NCBI GenBank assembly: GCA_029216955.1
Contig: JANAVB010002199.1
Span: 12,662,585 to 12,726,584, forward strand
Reading direction: 5' to 3'
DNA length: 64,000 nucleotides
Source of the DNA: Iris pallida
Lineage: Eukaryota > Streptophyta > Magnoliopsida > Asparagales > Iridaceae
A model generated the notes under the pieces. It saw nothing but the letters and a program-made list of their open reading frames with translations. It did not search any database and was not told the DNA's origin. A program made the position numbers and the translations under genes. Of this stretch, positions 33,412 to 48,524 are shown in pieces (position 1 is the first letter of the stretch; each line of letters starts with the position of its first letter).

Positions 33412-35109
33412 TGACACGACCCGCACCCAGTGAAAGGGCACGAAAAGTGAAGTACGCCAGCCTACGCCGCAGTGTTAGCGATAGAACGCTGTCTGAGTCA
33501 CAATATCTAATACAGTCTAGAATATGCTCCGAACGGAGAATAAATAATAAGTACTCAATCACAACCACTAAGATGGAATAGAAAAATAAATCGCAAGAGA
33601 GTCACAGATACATAAAAGTCTAGGTGTAAACCACCAGAACAAATCTCAAGTACAACTCATTGTGTCTCAAATAAAGACAATAAAATACTAAGTCTCAGCT
33701 AGACTATGGGCAAATCCTCAGCGACTGCTGGATCCTCCTGAGGGTCCACGTCACCAGTGTCATCTAAGACAATGCCATAATAAGTAGGGCAGAACTCTTC
33801 ATCATCACCTGTAAAATTTTCAACATGCCCAATATTCAGGAACACATATCTCTCACAACAGTTCATATCAGGATTGGACATATAAAGCAAGCTATAGAAA
33901 ATTATACATGAAACGGTGTAAAGAAAATCAAAGAGCGAGACTATCAAGATGAGATAAAATATGATAAATAGAGAAATATAACTATCTACGTGATTTAGAG
34001 CATGAATTGGTTATGTAACGGGTTGGGTTGCACAGGATAAACTATGGAGTTGCACATGGATACCTACTGGGGATAATGATCACATAACCAACTACACTCT
34101 CACTGTCCCCAATCAATACACAAGGATCAAGACATTATGTTATTGCACATGGATAACAACTACTTTATACATGGAGCTCATATGGTCATGAGTGTACATG
34201 AATAACATATGAGTGTATATAGATAAATATGAATACATGGAGTACATGATGAACACGATAACGTACATGAACATGATTACTCGATGTATCCGAGGGGATA
34301 ACATCGCATGAAAAGATCCATAGGGTACTAATCCGTGTGAACATCGTGTCAACATCAAGTATACTAGTCTATAACAAGAGAACATATCCAAAAAAGTACG
34401 AAAAGATCAGAGAATGTAATTGCCTGGCAAACTGAACTGATGATGATGAAGTGTAGCTAAACCGGGGCAATAAACCTATTTAAAGTATACACATGTCACA
34501 ACCAAGTCTAAAATATCAAAAAAAATAGCTACAATGCAAGACTACATGCTTCTAGGTCCCTTTTGGTCAAGGTCAACCCTTGGTCAACTCTGGTCAACCT
34601 GGTCAAACCTAGTCAAACATTGGTCAACTAGTCCGTCTACTAATTTTAGGTCATACAAAAATTCTAGGTCATTCGGAGTTCGTTTGAGTTGAATTGGATC
34701 AAGTTTGACCCAAAGTTGACTTTTGTCAACTTGGTCAACTTGTCGGCCAATTCAACTAAACTAGGCTCAAAATGACAAACCAAATCTGTCCTAGGACTCC
34801 TATGGTTACAACCACACTATGATCTATTCTAAAAAGGTTCTATAAAAAGGTTCTCGAGCATAAATAACTATACACATATAGGTATATATCACACATGTAT
34901 TTACGATACAAGCCTACTCTTAATTCTAACAAAGGGTTTTGTGTGTGTGTGTGTCACCTGTAAGTTACTGAAGTGAGTCAAATCTGAGATTAAAAACAAC
35001 AAAACACAATCATGGTATACCTCATTTAATATACTATTATATACATATAGACAAATAGGAAAACTTATAATATAAATGAAAATATATATATAAAATATAT
35101 ATAATATAT

Positions 35110-35147
<38 letters not shown>

Positions 35148-35385
35148 GAAAAAAAAAATATATATATATATATAAATGAAAAAAAAAAAAAAAATATATA
35201 TTATATATATATATATAATATATATATATATATATTATATATATATACCAATGCTCAAATGGAAGAATTGACAATGGTTTCGAAATAGTTTTAATGAATC
35301 AAAATCTGGGATTAATTCCCCTCGACCCATTCTCAACACATATAGCTTGCAATGGGCTTCAACGGGGTCTTACTTATATTATATA

Positions 35386-35430
<45 letters not shown>

Positions 35431-36949
35431 TATATAAATATATATATATATATACAAAGAAAAGCACATATGCTCATAATTGATAGAAAAATATGAAATA
35501 AATCCAAGAGCTGGTTCCCACAAGTCCAAAACCTCATATCATACTAAAAAACTCAGATTTTATAAGTTAAATGACTGAAAATCAAAATATCATACTCAAA
35601 CTCAAAATTTGCATTTAAGAAAAACTCATTTTTCACACAACGACCCAAAATGAGATATACACAAAATGAACCCGCGAAACTCGGCATACACGTTGGTCCC
35701 AACCCACGTGATGCGCTCGTGTACTCTCGGGTTCGAAATCGTGTTTGTGTCGTGTCCACAGAACGCGTATCGGAAAAACCCGATACCGCGTGACAACGTG
35801 TACGTGTGCGTGCGTTCCCGCTCGATTGAGCGCCGCACACAACGAAAACCTCCGTGCTCGTGCACGTTGATGGGGGTCCTGGGGTAGGTCTAGGACATGG
35901 CAACACAGCGACATTTCATGCCGAGGCGACGCACGCAGCCCCGCACCTGCGTGCGGCCTGCTGCACGCGCGCCCGCGTGCCCTTGTGCGCGCGGTTCGGC
36001 CTCCGTGGCTCGCTCGTCGATCCATGCCGCGACTCAGGGTTGGTCCCTCGGGTAGTCTAGGTATAGTTCAATATGCCCCAGGTCCTGGAACGGGTCCTCA
36101 TTGCGTCGAGAGCGCGTACGAAGTCCGTTTCAGCGACAAAAATTAGCCTGAGTGCACAGTACGGCTGAACGATGCACGTCGGATTTCTTCGCGCTCGCTC
36201 AACTAGAAGACGTGAAATTTTATGAGAATTGGGGAAGAGGTTGCCTCCATGTGCTCAAGAAATTTTAGGCAAAAATAAGGTCTGTGCATCGAGATACAAC
36301 GCACTGACGGCAGGGCATGCACGGTCTCGTGCACGGGATCAGTGCACGTGCGTTCGATGCCCGAAACGCCGCTGAAAAGTCATCAATTTCAAATACGTCT
36401 TCACAAAATTTTATTGAAATGATATTATCTAAACATCCATGAAGACAGAATCGGAAAACAGCAACTTTCTATCCTAAGCGGTATTTCGTCGAACACGTGC
36501 CGTAAAAGACCGCCACATGTCCGATACCGCCATCAAACGAAGTCAAAATCCATCCAAACTTCGTGGGAAATTCTAGGCACCTATATGGATGCAAAAATGA
36601 AAGAAATTCCAGGATAACTATGGTAGAATAGGGTTTACCTATTGAGTGTCAAAAACTCAATAAACAGAGTCCCTCGGTTGTCGTGTCGGCCGATTCTCCT
36701 CAAGCAATTGCCTCCGCCTCCTCGTTAGCAATTTTCTAGCAGATCCTCCTCTCCTTGACGAGTGCAACAAAGTTCGTTTGGGGAAGAAACGGACTCCGGA
36801 TGAAGAAAAATGGAGTTTGGAGAAGGAGATCTCTTAGGGTTCACTTGTGGAGGCTAAAACTTCACAAATGAAAAGAAGGGGGGGGTGTACTGTGGCGGCT
36901 AGGGTAGTAGGGTCTCTAGGGTTAGGGTTTCACTTAGGCTAATAATATT
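33412..36949 (-). mobile_element. Reverse-oriented long LTR (third lineage)
   Basis: On the minus strand it ends GGGTGCGGGTCGTGTCA at 33412, with the CTACGCCGCAGTGTTAGCG block next to it. It contains a GTCAA-rich zone (34557-34745), a (GT)n run (about 34938-34954), two large (TA)n arrays (about 35084-35250 and 35380-35455) and a CpG-rich zone (35640-36560). Its leader resembles 2200-2480. It is truncated at about 36949, where a forward LTR fragment begins. Its terminal 90 bp differ clearly from those at 18007, so the two are not the LTR pair of one insertion. Confidence 0.65.
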
Positions 36950-38058
36950 CATACGGTATTTTGTTATCACCTACTTTGGGTATTGGATTTCAAATTTATA
37001 TCTAAATCGCGGTAAGGCTAATAATTGGTGGCATTAGTAATGGAGTTCATTTTATGGAAGACAAATAACCCTGCCTTTAACCACTATTTAGTAGTGTTTT
37101 CCTATATAGCCAAGTAATTATAACTAAATTAGATTAAGGACAACTAGTTAATTTTGTAACTAACCAACTTGTATTAAAACCAGGTGGACTTATTGATCAT
37201 CCCAATCTGATTACCCGGAGCAAGGCAAGTACTTTTCTACGATCTTGTGCATTTACATATCTTGTACTCTTCTTGTGACACATCATGACACGATATCCTG
37301 TACTCTTGTATTTCCTGTTCTTGTACTTGTGTCGGGTGGAGAAATACACTAGCTATGTGACCAAACCCCGGTTACTATATTCATGTAGATAGCTTAGGCC
37401 TCGCATCGTGCATGCGGACCCTAAGCCGTACCATATTCATGTACTCCTGTACATGCTCCTGTACTCACCCCAGTCGGTCACATAGGCTAGTTGTATTTCA
37501 AACATGGTGCACTTGTCATGTCTTGTACTTCTGATTTATGGTTACATTCCTGTACTTTATTTCCTGTACTTACATTCCTATACTTTCCTGTGCATCTCCT
37601 GTATTTCATTTTCATGTACTCATGTACTCATTTTCATATCATGTTCTTGTTCATTACCTAGAACTGTACTTTGCTCCGCTCCTGACTGGATATGTTGCAG
37701 GTATACTTGCAGGATATCATTCTATCATATGGGCCAGAGCCTGGAACATTAGCCGAGCAGGATGGAGACATGACTTAGCTAGAGGCTTCGAGTTTAGATT
37801 GTTTAGCTTTACTCTTGGATATTGTTTTAGAGTTCATAGTACATTTCATTCCTGATGACTCTGGTACATTTATGTTATATGGATTTGTGGATTATGGTGA
37901 TTATCCTTCTGGGAACGTTATATAGATGCTGTGATTATGCACATTCATATTTATCTGGTTAGTTTTCCCTAGCTTGGTACAGCTTACTTCGTCTTGTCTA
38001 ACGACGAAGGCTGGGCGTGTCCGACTCGTGTTCGATTATTCCGGAGCAGGTCGTGACA
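36950..38058 (+). mobile_element. Forward LTR fragment, 3' part
   Basis: From about 37190 it resembles the LARD LTR downstream of its AT tract: a GGCAAGTAC.. block, then CTCCTGACTGGA followed by TGTTGCAG, corresponding to CTGTCCTGACTGGACCTGTT near 22710. It ends GGTCGTGACA at 38058. From 37859 it coincides with 1-202 of the left copy. Confidence 0.55.
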
Positions 38059-38503
38059 CAATCCAAGCTGCTGATGAGGATGTGTAACTGAACTGGAGTG
38101 ATGTAATCCTATTTAAAACAACCACAAGTCATAACATGGTCTAACATATCATAAGGAATGCCTATAATGCAATTCTACATGATTCTAGTCCCTTCTAGGT
38201 CAAAGTCAACCCATGGTCAACTCTGGTCAAACCTGGTCAACTAGTCCGTTTACTAATTTTTAGGTCATACACAAGTTTTCAAGTCATTCGGAGTTCGTTT
38301 GAGTCGATTTGGATCAAATTTGACCCAAAGTTGACTTTTGTCAACTTGGTCAACTTGTCGGCGAATTCGACCAAACTAGACTCCTTATGACGATCCTAAT
38401 CTGTCCCAACACTCCCTATAGTCATATCACAAGTAACATTATATTACCTATATATTCATCACAAGTAACATAGTTTACACACACACACACAATATATATA
38501 TAT

Positions 38504-38537
<34 letters not shown>

Positions 38538-40644
38538 ATTTATGAAAAGAAGAATGGTTGTGTGGGGTGTATGAGTGTCGAAGGGCTGCTGGTTTGAGTC
38601 ACAAAACTGAGAAGAAATGAAGAATATATCTACAAGAGTATACTATATACAAATATACTACAGTCAATAGAAAACTATATATAATATATATACATATAGG
38701 CATATATATGGACATATGCATGTACACATGTATATAAAGGAATGAGGGTCGATCTCGAACCTGGAATGAATTCCCAGATCTGGGATCAAGGCCTCGACGA
38801 CCTACTTCTAACATATATTCACAAATAGATTAATAGGACTTATTTTATATATATATATATATATATTATTATAATATATGTATGTATATATACAATATGT
38901 AGAAAACACCATAAATGCATATAATGGCTAGAAAATATGAATTAAACCCAAGAGTCAAATCCCACAAGTCCAAAACAGCGTTCAATAATCAAAAACTCAG
39001 AAATTATCACATTAAATCCCAGAAATCAAATATCACAAAATTATTCAAATTCAAATGTCAAGAAAACCCAATTTTCACAATTCGACCCAAAACGCAAAAT
39101 ATTTCAAATCAACTCACGAAACTTGGCAAATACGTTGGTCTCGACACGGGACGTGCTCGGGTACTCTCGTGGTCGAAATCATGTTCGTATCGTGTCCAGT
39201 GAACGAGTATCGGAAAACCCGATACGCGCGTGAACCGAATCAATGCGAACCGATTTCTCGCTCATTTTCGATCCAATTCTCGTGAAACTTCGCGTACACC
39301 TGGGCGTACACATCCTGGACCTACTGGCCGAGTTAGCGTACGGCCACGTGTCGTGTCTGACACGTATGTGAGGCGTATCCGTGTGCGGGTATGCGCGCGT
39401 GCACAGTCCCGTGCACAGCGTCGTGCACGTGTGTCGACGAGTCTAGGGACTCGTGTGTTCCACCTCGTGTCTCATGTTCGTGTCCTAGGCTAGGGTAGGT
39501 ATAGGGCTACACGTTGGACACCCTGAATCGTCGTGTCCACGCGAACACCGTGTCAGCGGCGGCTAACCCACGCGCGCACGTATGGCCGATCAGTGCGATC
39601 GAGATTTCTCCCTCGTTTCTCGACGAAACTTCACAAAACTTTGGGAGCGTGTTCTCAGACACGACCCCCACCTACACGTCAAATTTCATGCGACCACGTA
39701 GCCTGTGCATCAAAAATTAATCCCGAGCAGCAGGGCACGCGCGCGGCCTGGCGTGCAGCGCGTTCGTGTCCTGTTTGGACACGGACACGAGTCAGATTCG
39801 TGTCGAAACTTATGGGGTCGTGATCCTCATGTATAGGGATACCAGAATATATAAAAAGATTCAGCAAAAATCAGGATTAAAACCATTGCGATTTCATCGA
39901 ACACCTACATATAAAAACCGACACGTGTCCGATACGGACACCAAACGAATACGAAACTGGACAAAAATGAACCTACAGGTCGAGGGTACCTAGATGCACA
40001 CTAACATGAAGAATAATCAAGAGAAACAATGCTAGAATAGGATTTACCTATTGAGAGTCAAAATCTCAATGTAAAAGACTCCTCGAGCGCTCCAACGATC
40101 GAGTACCTCCAAGCAAACGCCTCCACAACCTTGCTAGCAATGCTCCAGCAAGATCCTCTCCTTCCTACAAGTACAACGGACTTCGTTTGGGGAGAAACGG
40201 ACTCCGGATGAAAAGTTAGAATTTTTTTAGAGTGGAGGCTAGGGTTTTCTCTTGGGGCTAAAGACTTCTACACAAAGAAGGGGGCTGCCTATGGCCGGCC
40301 CACTATAGGGGGTTAGGGTTAGGTTAGCACATGGGACTAGGCTCCCTAAGTTACTAATAAAATCCAAGTCAAAAAGGCTTTAAAAAGGCTAACTAGAAAA
40401 TGACTTAAAATTCATTTAAATCATTTAAAAGAATAACTAATTAATTCTAAATTAAATTCTAAATGATGAAAACTAATTCTAATTACGGCATTAGGTTTAT
40501 AGTCATGGTTGGCTAAGTTAATCCCATTAAGACTACTCAAACATCAAACCAAACCACATATCATCACATGAACTCATAAATTAATAAAATAATATAAAAT
40601 TACAAAATGACCAGAATACCCTTAAATGAAAAGTGGGTGTGACA
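38059..40644 (-). mobile_element. Reverse-oriented long LTR, truncated (right copy)
   Basis: Second copy of 203-2824 with the same junctions. (TA)n arrays are shorter, and single-base length changes occur in homopolymers. No substitutions were noticed in the parts compared. Confidence 0.65.
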
Positions 40645-41004
40645 ATAATAGGCTTGTATATTATGTGTCTTGTTACGTCTCTCTGAGTACCTGCTGATCT
40701 TTCCAGGTTATTGTTGGTTTCCTTCCAGGTTATTGTTAAGATCTGATATAGGCATAGTAGGAGCTACGTCTTCGGGATCTTCATGTATCATTAGTGGATG
40801 CCTTCTTATATGTTCTTATCTAGTTATTTCTTTTCTTAGTTCATAGTATAGTTAGTGTTGTGGATGATGTTATTATTATTACATAGACACATGTTCTAAG
40901 TTACACAGCTTATACGTATTTTAGTCGGACTAGAGTCCGGTTAAATACATAACTGGCATGTTGTCGTATCATAGTCCTACGTATTTTGAGACTAGGACGT
41001 GACA
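40645..41004 (+). mobile_element. Probable LTR 3'-terminal fragment (right copy)
   Basis: Second copy of 2825-3177, ending GGACGTGACA at 41004. Confidence 0.35.
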
Positions 41005-41290
41005 TTAGGACTATGGAAAAAAACAATACTACTATCCTTTCCAGATTACAACTTTCTCTTCCAGTTGCAAACTAACAGAACAAGTAATTGCAAACAGACA
41101 TAATGGATTACAATTAGAAAGGAGAAGAATATAATAATAAATTCTTATTATTGGGGTGGAAAAGACAAACATTGCTCAAAACAAGATTCGGCTGTCGCGA
41201 TCTGCTCTCAGGAACCAGAAAGTTCAGAAATGACTTCTAGAATGCTCATGGTCAACTTTGTGACTCGAACGGACTACCTGGAGGGGGCTC

Positions 41291-41341
41291 TATTTATAAA
41301 GAGGAATGAGACTTCACTTCTTATCCTATCCAATGTGGGAC
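41291..41341 (-). promoter_or_regulatory. snRNA-type USE + TATA pair (right copy)
   Basis: Same motif pair as at 3465-3515, again 32 bp apart. Between here and the MITE (41005-42124) I see no gene. Confidence 0.4.
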
Positions 41342-42124
41342 TAAAATATGAATACTTAAAAATGAGTTTGGTATTTTAGATCATCCCATAATCAACGGAG
41401 TCGTGTGCCAGTTTGTGCCTACTACCACGCACGTGCCCGTGCATACACGACCGCCACTTTGAGCCCTTGAGCCCGTGTCCGAATTCGATCGAAAAAAATA
41501 ACATGCTTCCTTGAGGAGTTAATCATTTTTTCTTCTAGGAAAACACCACCACATGACACCCACATGTGCCCCCATCACATCCTATATGCACTCCTCAACA
41601 CATGCAAAATATTATATTGAGATACCCACTTAGTGGTGTAGCCGATGTACACTAGTCCAAAGGCAAAAACACCAATATGTATAATTGTTAATTAATATAA
41701 GCCTCAACTTTTCCTTCCACTTTTAGAGGGATTGAATTTCTTTGGTTACGAGGAAAAAATAATCCCTCCACTTTTCCTTCCTTCCCCTTTTTCTTTCATA
41801 CCAATAATAGAAAATGAATCACTTCCTCCACTTTCCCCTCCTTTATTTTCCTTCCAGCTACTTTTCTCTCATACCAAACACACTCTTAAAGATGATTATA
41901 TCAGCTAATCATTAATGCAGTTTGTCTTTACAAAAAACAAGATCCTTCCCATTGAATTCAAATAATATATTTAATTTTAATTGAACTATTATTTAGATTG
42001 GATTGGATTTTAAATTGTAGATTATATTAGATTAGATTTGAATTACTTTTTATTTGGCTCAATTATAGTATATTCAAGATTTGCTAAATTTTAATTTTGC
42101 ATAAGATTTTATTGGAATAAAAAA

Positions 42125-42399
42125 GGGGTAATTAATGTTTAGACTCTGAATTTTATATCAACTTAGAGTTTAAGTCCTAACATGTCCAATTGGAGAGTTT
42201 GGACCATGAATTTTTTATTTATTTCTTTTTTTTTCATTATGCCCTTCCTCCCAATGCCCGAGAATAAAATTTTCTATATAAATGGAGGGTATAATAGGAA
42301 AGATTGGAAAAAAATTTAGGGCCTAAACTTTTCAGTTGGACACGAAAGGGTTTAAACTCTAAGCTGGTATAAATCCAGGGTCTAATCTCTAATTAGCCC
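42125..42399. mobile_element. MITE (right copy)
   Basis: Same element as at 4295-4569, same insertion site. The sequence from here to the E2 leader is AT-rich and non-coding. Confidence 0.7.
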
Positions 42400-43187
42400 T
42401 AAAAATATAGTCATAGTTACAATAATTAAATTATGGTAGGCTAGAAGTTTAAATATAAAAGTATTATATTCAAGAGAATATTTAAACAGAAGATTTAAAA
42501 GAGACTACATGATCATATCATCAAAGAAAAACAGGAAAAATAAAAGTAAATTTCAAATGATGTAGTTAGTGTACAGTCCAATATTTTATTTATTTTTAGT
42601 TATTAAATTGCATCTATTTTTTATGGCAGTAAAATATGGAGTGAAAATATTATGTATACATAATCTATATAACAAAGCAAATTATTGTTTCTCGTAAAAA
42701 CAAGTCACAACTAAAAGTTGCGACAAGCATGAGGTGGCTTCGACAGTATCTTCTATTAAAATAATATTTAAAATTTAATAAAAATATTGTTAAATAATAT
42801 AAATAAGAAATAATGTTTAAAATTGGATAAATAGTACAAAATATTAAAAAAAAGTTACACATTGAAATAGACATTTCCTTTCTACTTTGAGGCCTTAGTT
42901 TACAGAATCATGAGATTGATAAAAGAAATTAATTATTTTTCTATATTTAGATGCCAAATAAATTAAAGAAGAAAGAAAAATAATTTTAAAAATTATGGAA
43001 GAAAATGATTATATCCATCCGAACAAAGAATTATTTTTTCGCATAAAATATTTATTTAATTTTTTAATTTTTTTTGACATTTTCAAATTAAAAAACAATC
43101 AGCAAAAATTATAATTTTCCATGAAATGTTAATGAATTGATTTCCTTTCTCTCCAATTCGGGAACCAAACTAGGCCTTAATGGAAAT

Positions 43188-43346
43188 AAATCATTTTAGA
43201 GAGCATCTCTCCAAACCAAAGACTCCAACTTTTTCCATCTCTAAACTCTAGGGTTAGGGTTTCCAAAAACTCTCTCTCTCTCTCTCTAGAACCTTCAAAT
43301 CCATTTTAGGGTTTTCTTTTCTCTAATCTCTCTCGATCTACTGGCC
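43188..43346 (+). promoter_or_regulatory. 5' leader / proximal promoter of the E2 gene (right copy)
   Basis: Same telo-box-type motif (43250-43262), (CT)n tract and TAGGGTTTTC element upstream of the start codon as in the left copy. Confidence 0.55.
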
Positions 43347-46300
43347 ATGGCGTCTAATCTCGGTCGGCTGGTTCGTCGCCCGCTCGCTGTAAGTTCTTGT
43401 TCCTCCTAATCTTCCTGATAATGTTTGTTGCGTTAGTTATTAGGGTTATGAATGATGAATCTTTGATTTTGGTGGATACGGTTGCTTAGCAATGTTGATT
43501 TTATGGGAAACGAGATGGACACGGAAACATTGGTTTTGGCGTGGCCTAGTGCATTGTGTCCGTGTCCTTGTCGTGTACGCCACGATACAGACGCGGCACC
43601 TGTTCCTGGAGTGGCCTTGCGTCCAACTTTTTTTCGAGAGCCCACGATGGGAATAAATTCCCCCGTTAATGGTAAATAACGAAACGAGCACGGTTGCATG
43701 TTCTGCGGACATGGAAAGACAACCATTTTGACGTGTTGGTGCGTACTATTTTACAAGTTCTTTTTACATAGATTTGGGCATAACCTTAAAAGTTAGCAGC
43801 AGTTCCGAAATGTTGATCTTTTTTCCTGCTCTTTTCCTGTTTAAGAAAATTGAATCGTGGAGAAAGTTATATAAATAAACTTAAGATATGGGTGTTATGG
43901 GAAACTGCCACACAGTTTTCGTCAATCTAAATCTAGTTTTGTTAGATAGAGAAACCAACGAGCAATCGGAAAGTTCACATTTCCTGGTGGATGGTACCTT
44001 GAAGGCCACTTGGCTACACAGTTAGTCAAATGGGCGTTTACCAAGTGTCTGTTTCCGGAACAGGCACAGGCGGGTGGGCGTTCACGTTTGATTAATGTAA
44101 GACTAGCCAAACAACTGTCTATTACATTTCAGCTCCAAATGGGCTCTCAAATAAAAAGTTACTGTAACCATACTAGCCATTGAACTAGAAACACCATGGG
44201 GATTAGTGATGGTTGAGTTATAGTCTAAGAGACATAACCTAACACTTTGGATCCTTGGAACTTATCAACTCTGGGATGCTCAATTGATTCATTGCCAGTG
44301 AGATTGAACTGGTGCTCGGGTGGATGCTGCGTGATTCTCTCCGGTTACTGTCTAACCCACGACTAGTTGTGTATTTGAAACCTTCTCTCCCTACTAGCCT
44401 CTACCATAATCTACATGCATGTTCTCCTGTTTCATACCGTACCATCGGCTATTCGGGGCCATAGAAATTTGACTAACCATGTCTTACGCAATAAATACCA
44501 GTTTGTTTTTGCAAAATCTTGTACAAGATTAACATTTTATGCAAGTCATGCCTGGACTTTGTGCATCGAGCTAAATTAGTTTGAGTTTGAGCTTTTAATG
44601 GCTACATTTCAGGGGACACTGTAATTTCCCCTCCTATGCGTTATAGATTTCCCCATTATGAAGGTACTTGCTAGGTGTCTAAAATGCATTGTGAAATACA
44701 TGGAGCTTAGTCAATTTGTGGTTGATCAAAATAACTAGATAATCTCGGTAGTTGAAGGAAAGCATTATCCAAACCCATTGATCCACCACTTGTTTATCTT
44801 CATGGAACAATATGGATGGCGACAAGGTATTTTGGAATGATGTAAAGACTTGATTAGTGAAGAAGGATATTATACTACAACCTGCTGATGGCAATTTGCG
44901 GAAGGGTTTTTCTGCATTGTAGCACAACTGGTGAATGTTCCCTGAGTAGGAGTTAGGGGCAACATTATTCGTAAGCAGAGGTCTTGTTAACTGTTATTGT
45001 CTACATGCTTCCTTATTTACCATTTAATTCCAAAAGGGCAATACTAAATGTGCAATAGACAAGCAATAACATATTAGAAATAACCCATCTCTGAAATAAA
45101 ATATTAGTAGTCAGAAAATTATTTTCTGACTCTGTTGGATACCATCCTTGTTGAGATGGGAGTTCTTTTATTACAATTTTTTACAAAAATGTTTAATCAT
45201 TTTGCAATTAATATTCCATGAAATATACAAACTAAACCAAATCCAGAAAAAACACACTGTTTTAAATATCGGCCTAGCCATACCCCGCCCAGAATTCCAC
45301 CAGAATCGGCTATCTGGACGGTGGTCGAAAAAGACAGCTGATTAGGCGGGTCTAGGCGGGTTGGCGTCTGCCTAGTAACAATCACCGACTTCCCTAGGCG
45401 GCATCCTAGGAGGGGGTTAGCAAATTTTTTGGGTCTAGATTTCATACCCGTCCCGACCCGAAACTAAACAAACCCATTATCCCAAATCGAGAGAGTGAGA
45501 GGATCAAATCGAGAGAGAGCATCGAGAGAGAGCATTGGTTGTGACCTAAAAAAACTTATCAAATAGTAGCCGGCGAGCAGCAACGAGTGACCAGGCGAAC
45601 ACTGACGAGCAATGTCGACGGTCGACAGGCCAACAACCGACGAATAAGTGCGTTTTTTTTACATATACCAGATATGAGATATACGTTGAACATGTTTTTT
45701 TTCTTTTCTTTTGAACAGCAATCTTGGAGAGAGACAGCGGGAGTACGAGGCTTGAGACAAACACTTCATTTTTTTTTTGCTTTTTCTTTCATACCAGTAG
45801 AGCTGCAAAGTATGTTTTTTTTTTTCCTTCTTTTTCTTTTATTGAGACTTCGACCTGAAAACATAAACAAAAAATAATATAAGGATTTGCTATTTATATC
45901 TAAATAATATCCATGATTTTTGTAAGGGGCCGACCGCCTAGATCTAGGCGGCCGCCTAGACGGGCTAGGCGGTGGGTGCTGTCCGATTAGTGCTTTTTAC
46001 AACCTTGGGAAAGCGCACGATGAATATCTTAGAATTTGTATCCTAGCTCAATCAAGCTAAGCCTTGTAAACTGTTTATTACAGCTATGAAGCACGGTACT
46101 CCATATAGGAAGTCGTACCCATACTGGGTACTTATATTCCTTTCGTACTCCTGCATATGTGCCACATGAGTACCCAAAATTGTATTTATTTTGTATTTTC
46201 AATTTTAATTCTGGATACTTTGTGGGTACTTACTTGGTACATTCTGGGTACTTTCTAGCGCGAACCATTGGATATGACCTTTCTTCAAAATAGCTTTGAT

Positions 46301-48483
46301 ACTTTTGTTTTAGGAATCAAAATATTTTTAAACTTAAACTCTACACCATTTTCAGGCTAAACTTATTTGATGATATGATATATAAATTTAGACTCTTAGT
46401 TTTACTTACGAAGTCATGAAGAAGCATTACTATCCTTTTGGTTTTTTTATATATATACCACCTTACCCGTACCGTGGACTTCTAAAAATTGTCGTATCGA
46501 CATACCGGGTAAGTACTGTAGTACATATTCTTCATAGATTACAGTTTTACAATTCTAAATAGTGAGATAATAACTTGTCCAAACACATTAAGCACAAATC
46601 ACAGTTATTGAGCTAAACAGAACACGAAGTCACATGCTCATATTTGCAAGGTGCATGAAATCGAGGTATCCATTCCAAAGGAAACAGTGAATGACTCGTC
46701 AGACAACATCCAATATGGACCATAAATGTCAATCAGAACTAATTACCGGATTGCTTACTTATATATTCAAGTGCATAGAATCACCACTAGTGAAAGGGGA
46801 AGAAAGAATAAAAAGGATTTTGTTGGCTGGAGTTAGTACTTAGTAATGAGGGATTGTTGAACTCTGTCTCTTGCCTAGCTTATATCTAGGTTGTTACCAA
46901 TCTCGCTAACCTAGTTTGTTGGCCAGTTACCTCGTCCCAGATCTACAATTTTTGTGTATAGATGAATAGTTCCTCGGTTAATTTGGTGTACATGGTACAT
47001 ATTCTTGTTCAGTGTGTAACTCAACGAAAAATGACATTCGCTTTATTTGGTTTTATATCTTTTGATGTTTATTAATTATTTTGATTTGAGGGACTAGGGC
47101 TATGGCATAGAATCTATGAGGTTTTTGCTTTTTGAAACACTGATTTTTTTTTTTTTTTAAATTTGTCATGAACCAATTTTTAATGAGCTTAGCTGAACTT
47201 TAATCTATTTTGTTTTCATCTTTTTATATTGGAGAAATGTATATAAAAAAGAGAGCAAAACTAGAGCGTGACGAGGAGAAATAAGTGGAAGAAATATACG
47301 GATTCATCAGCAAAGGACATAAAACTTGATGGACCCACATTTTAGTTTAATTTGATACTTTGAGGATGAAGGGCATTGGTTGCCATAACTCTTTCTGCAT
47401 CCAAGCAGGACACAAGTTAGGTCTGATTTCATTTCCCTTGTGTGCTACATATATCCATCGGGTGAAAAACAAATGCTGCATCGAACAAAACAGCATAAGT
47501 TGTAAAAGGTGTTACCGCAACTAGATGCCGTGTCCAACTCATCATCTCGTTCTGCAAGAAACCCAGTAGTCCGGTAATGGCAAAAAAGAGAAAATAGGAT
47601 AACTATCTTTGGCTCTTTCATACTCTAAAATTTATAGCGTCATGTTGAAGTTCCATCTATTGTGCATTTTACTTAGATGGTCTATCTTCCATGCTCATAA
47701 ATTGCTGTCTAAGGTACAGATAGTCTCTTATATGTTTTTGTTTCCTCCTTTTGTGGAGAAGAGTCATCTATGATCCTTTTGGTTTGAACTTCATGTACAA
47801 ATGCTGAATACTTGCATATGATTTGTCATCAACCTGCTCATACTTCAGCCACCATTTCCAACTTTACTTTAATGTTGCAGACTTATATTCTGTCAAGAAG
47901 TTATAGGCAGAATCGGAATTTCAGCCATCATATCTTTTCAGGTCAATTTTGATACTACCTTTTGATTTGGTCGTTATTCATATAAAAATATGATTTCATG
48001 AATGATGTTTACATTCAGGTGTCAGTGCTCCGACCAGCACAAAACCAAGGAGGTAGAAACTTTACACCTCATTTAGACATTTTGAAGTTTTTTGTAGTAC
48101 TACTTTGCTGTCATTTAGGTTCGTTGTCTTTGTCCTTAGTGAAATCATTCATCTTAAAAGTGCATTGCTTCTGCCTTTACCGATGATACAGGGAAATTAT
48201 TGACTATCTTCATAAGGATTCCCCTTATAGGGTATGGAGCAGGCCTTTCTCGTCAGCTAATGGTAATGGTTTGTAGTTTTACTGTCTTTTATGAGTGATC
48301 ATCTGAAATTGAAGTTTCACTTAAATTCTTCTTCATAAATACTTTTGGGATGTTTTGAAGGTGACCATTTTGATGCCGTTGTTCCATTTATGGGTGAATC
48401 TATAACCGATGGAACTTTAGCAACGTTCTTAAAGAGTATGTAAATTCATTGTTTCTCTCTCTTTCTGTCTCTGTCTCTCTCTG

Positions 48484-48524
<41 letters not shown>

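Noticed and set aside
18007..36949. Reverse LTRs at 18007-32312 and 33412-36949 as the LTR pair of one element
   Set aside because: Terminal sequences and lengths differ too much for one insertion, and the internal sequence between them is broken by the assembly gap.
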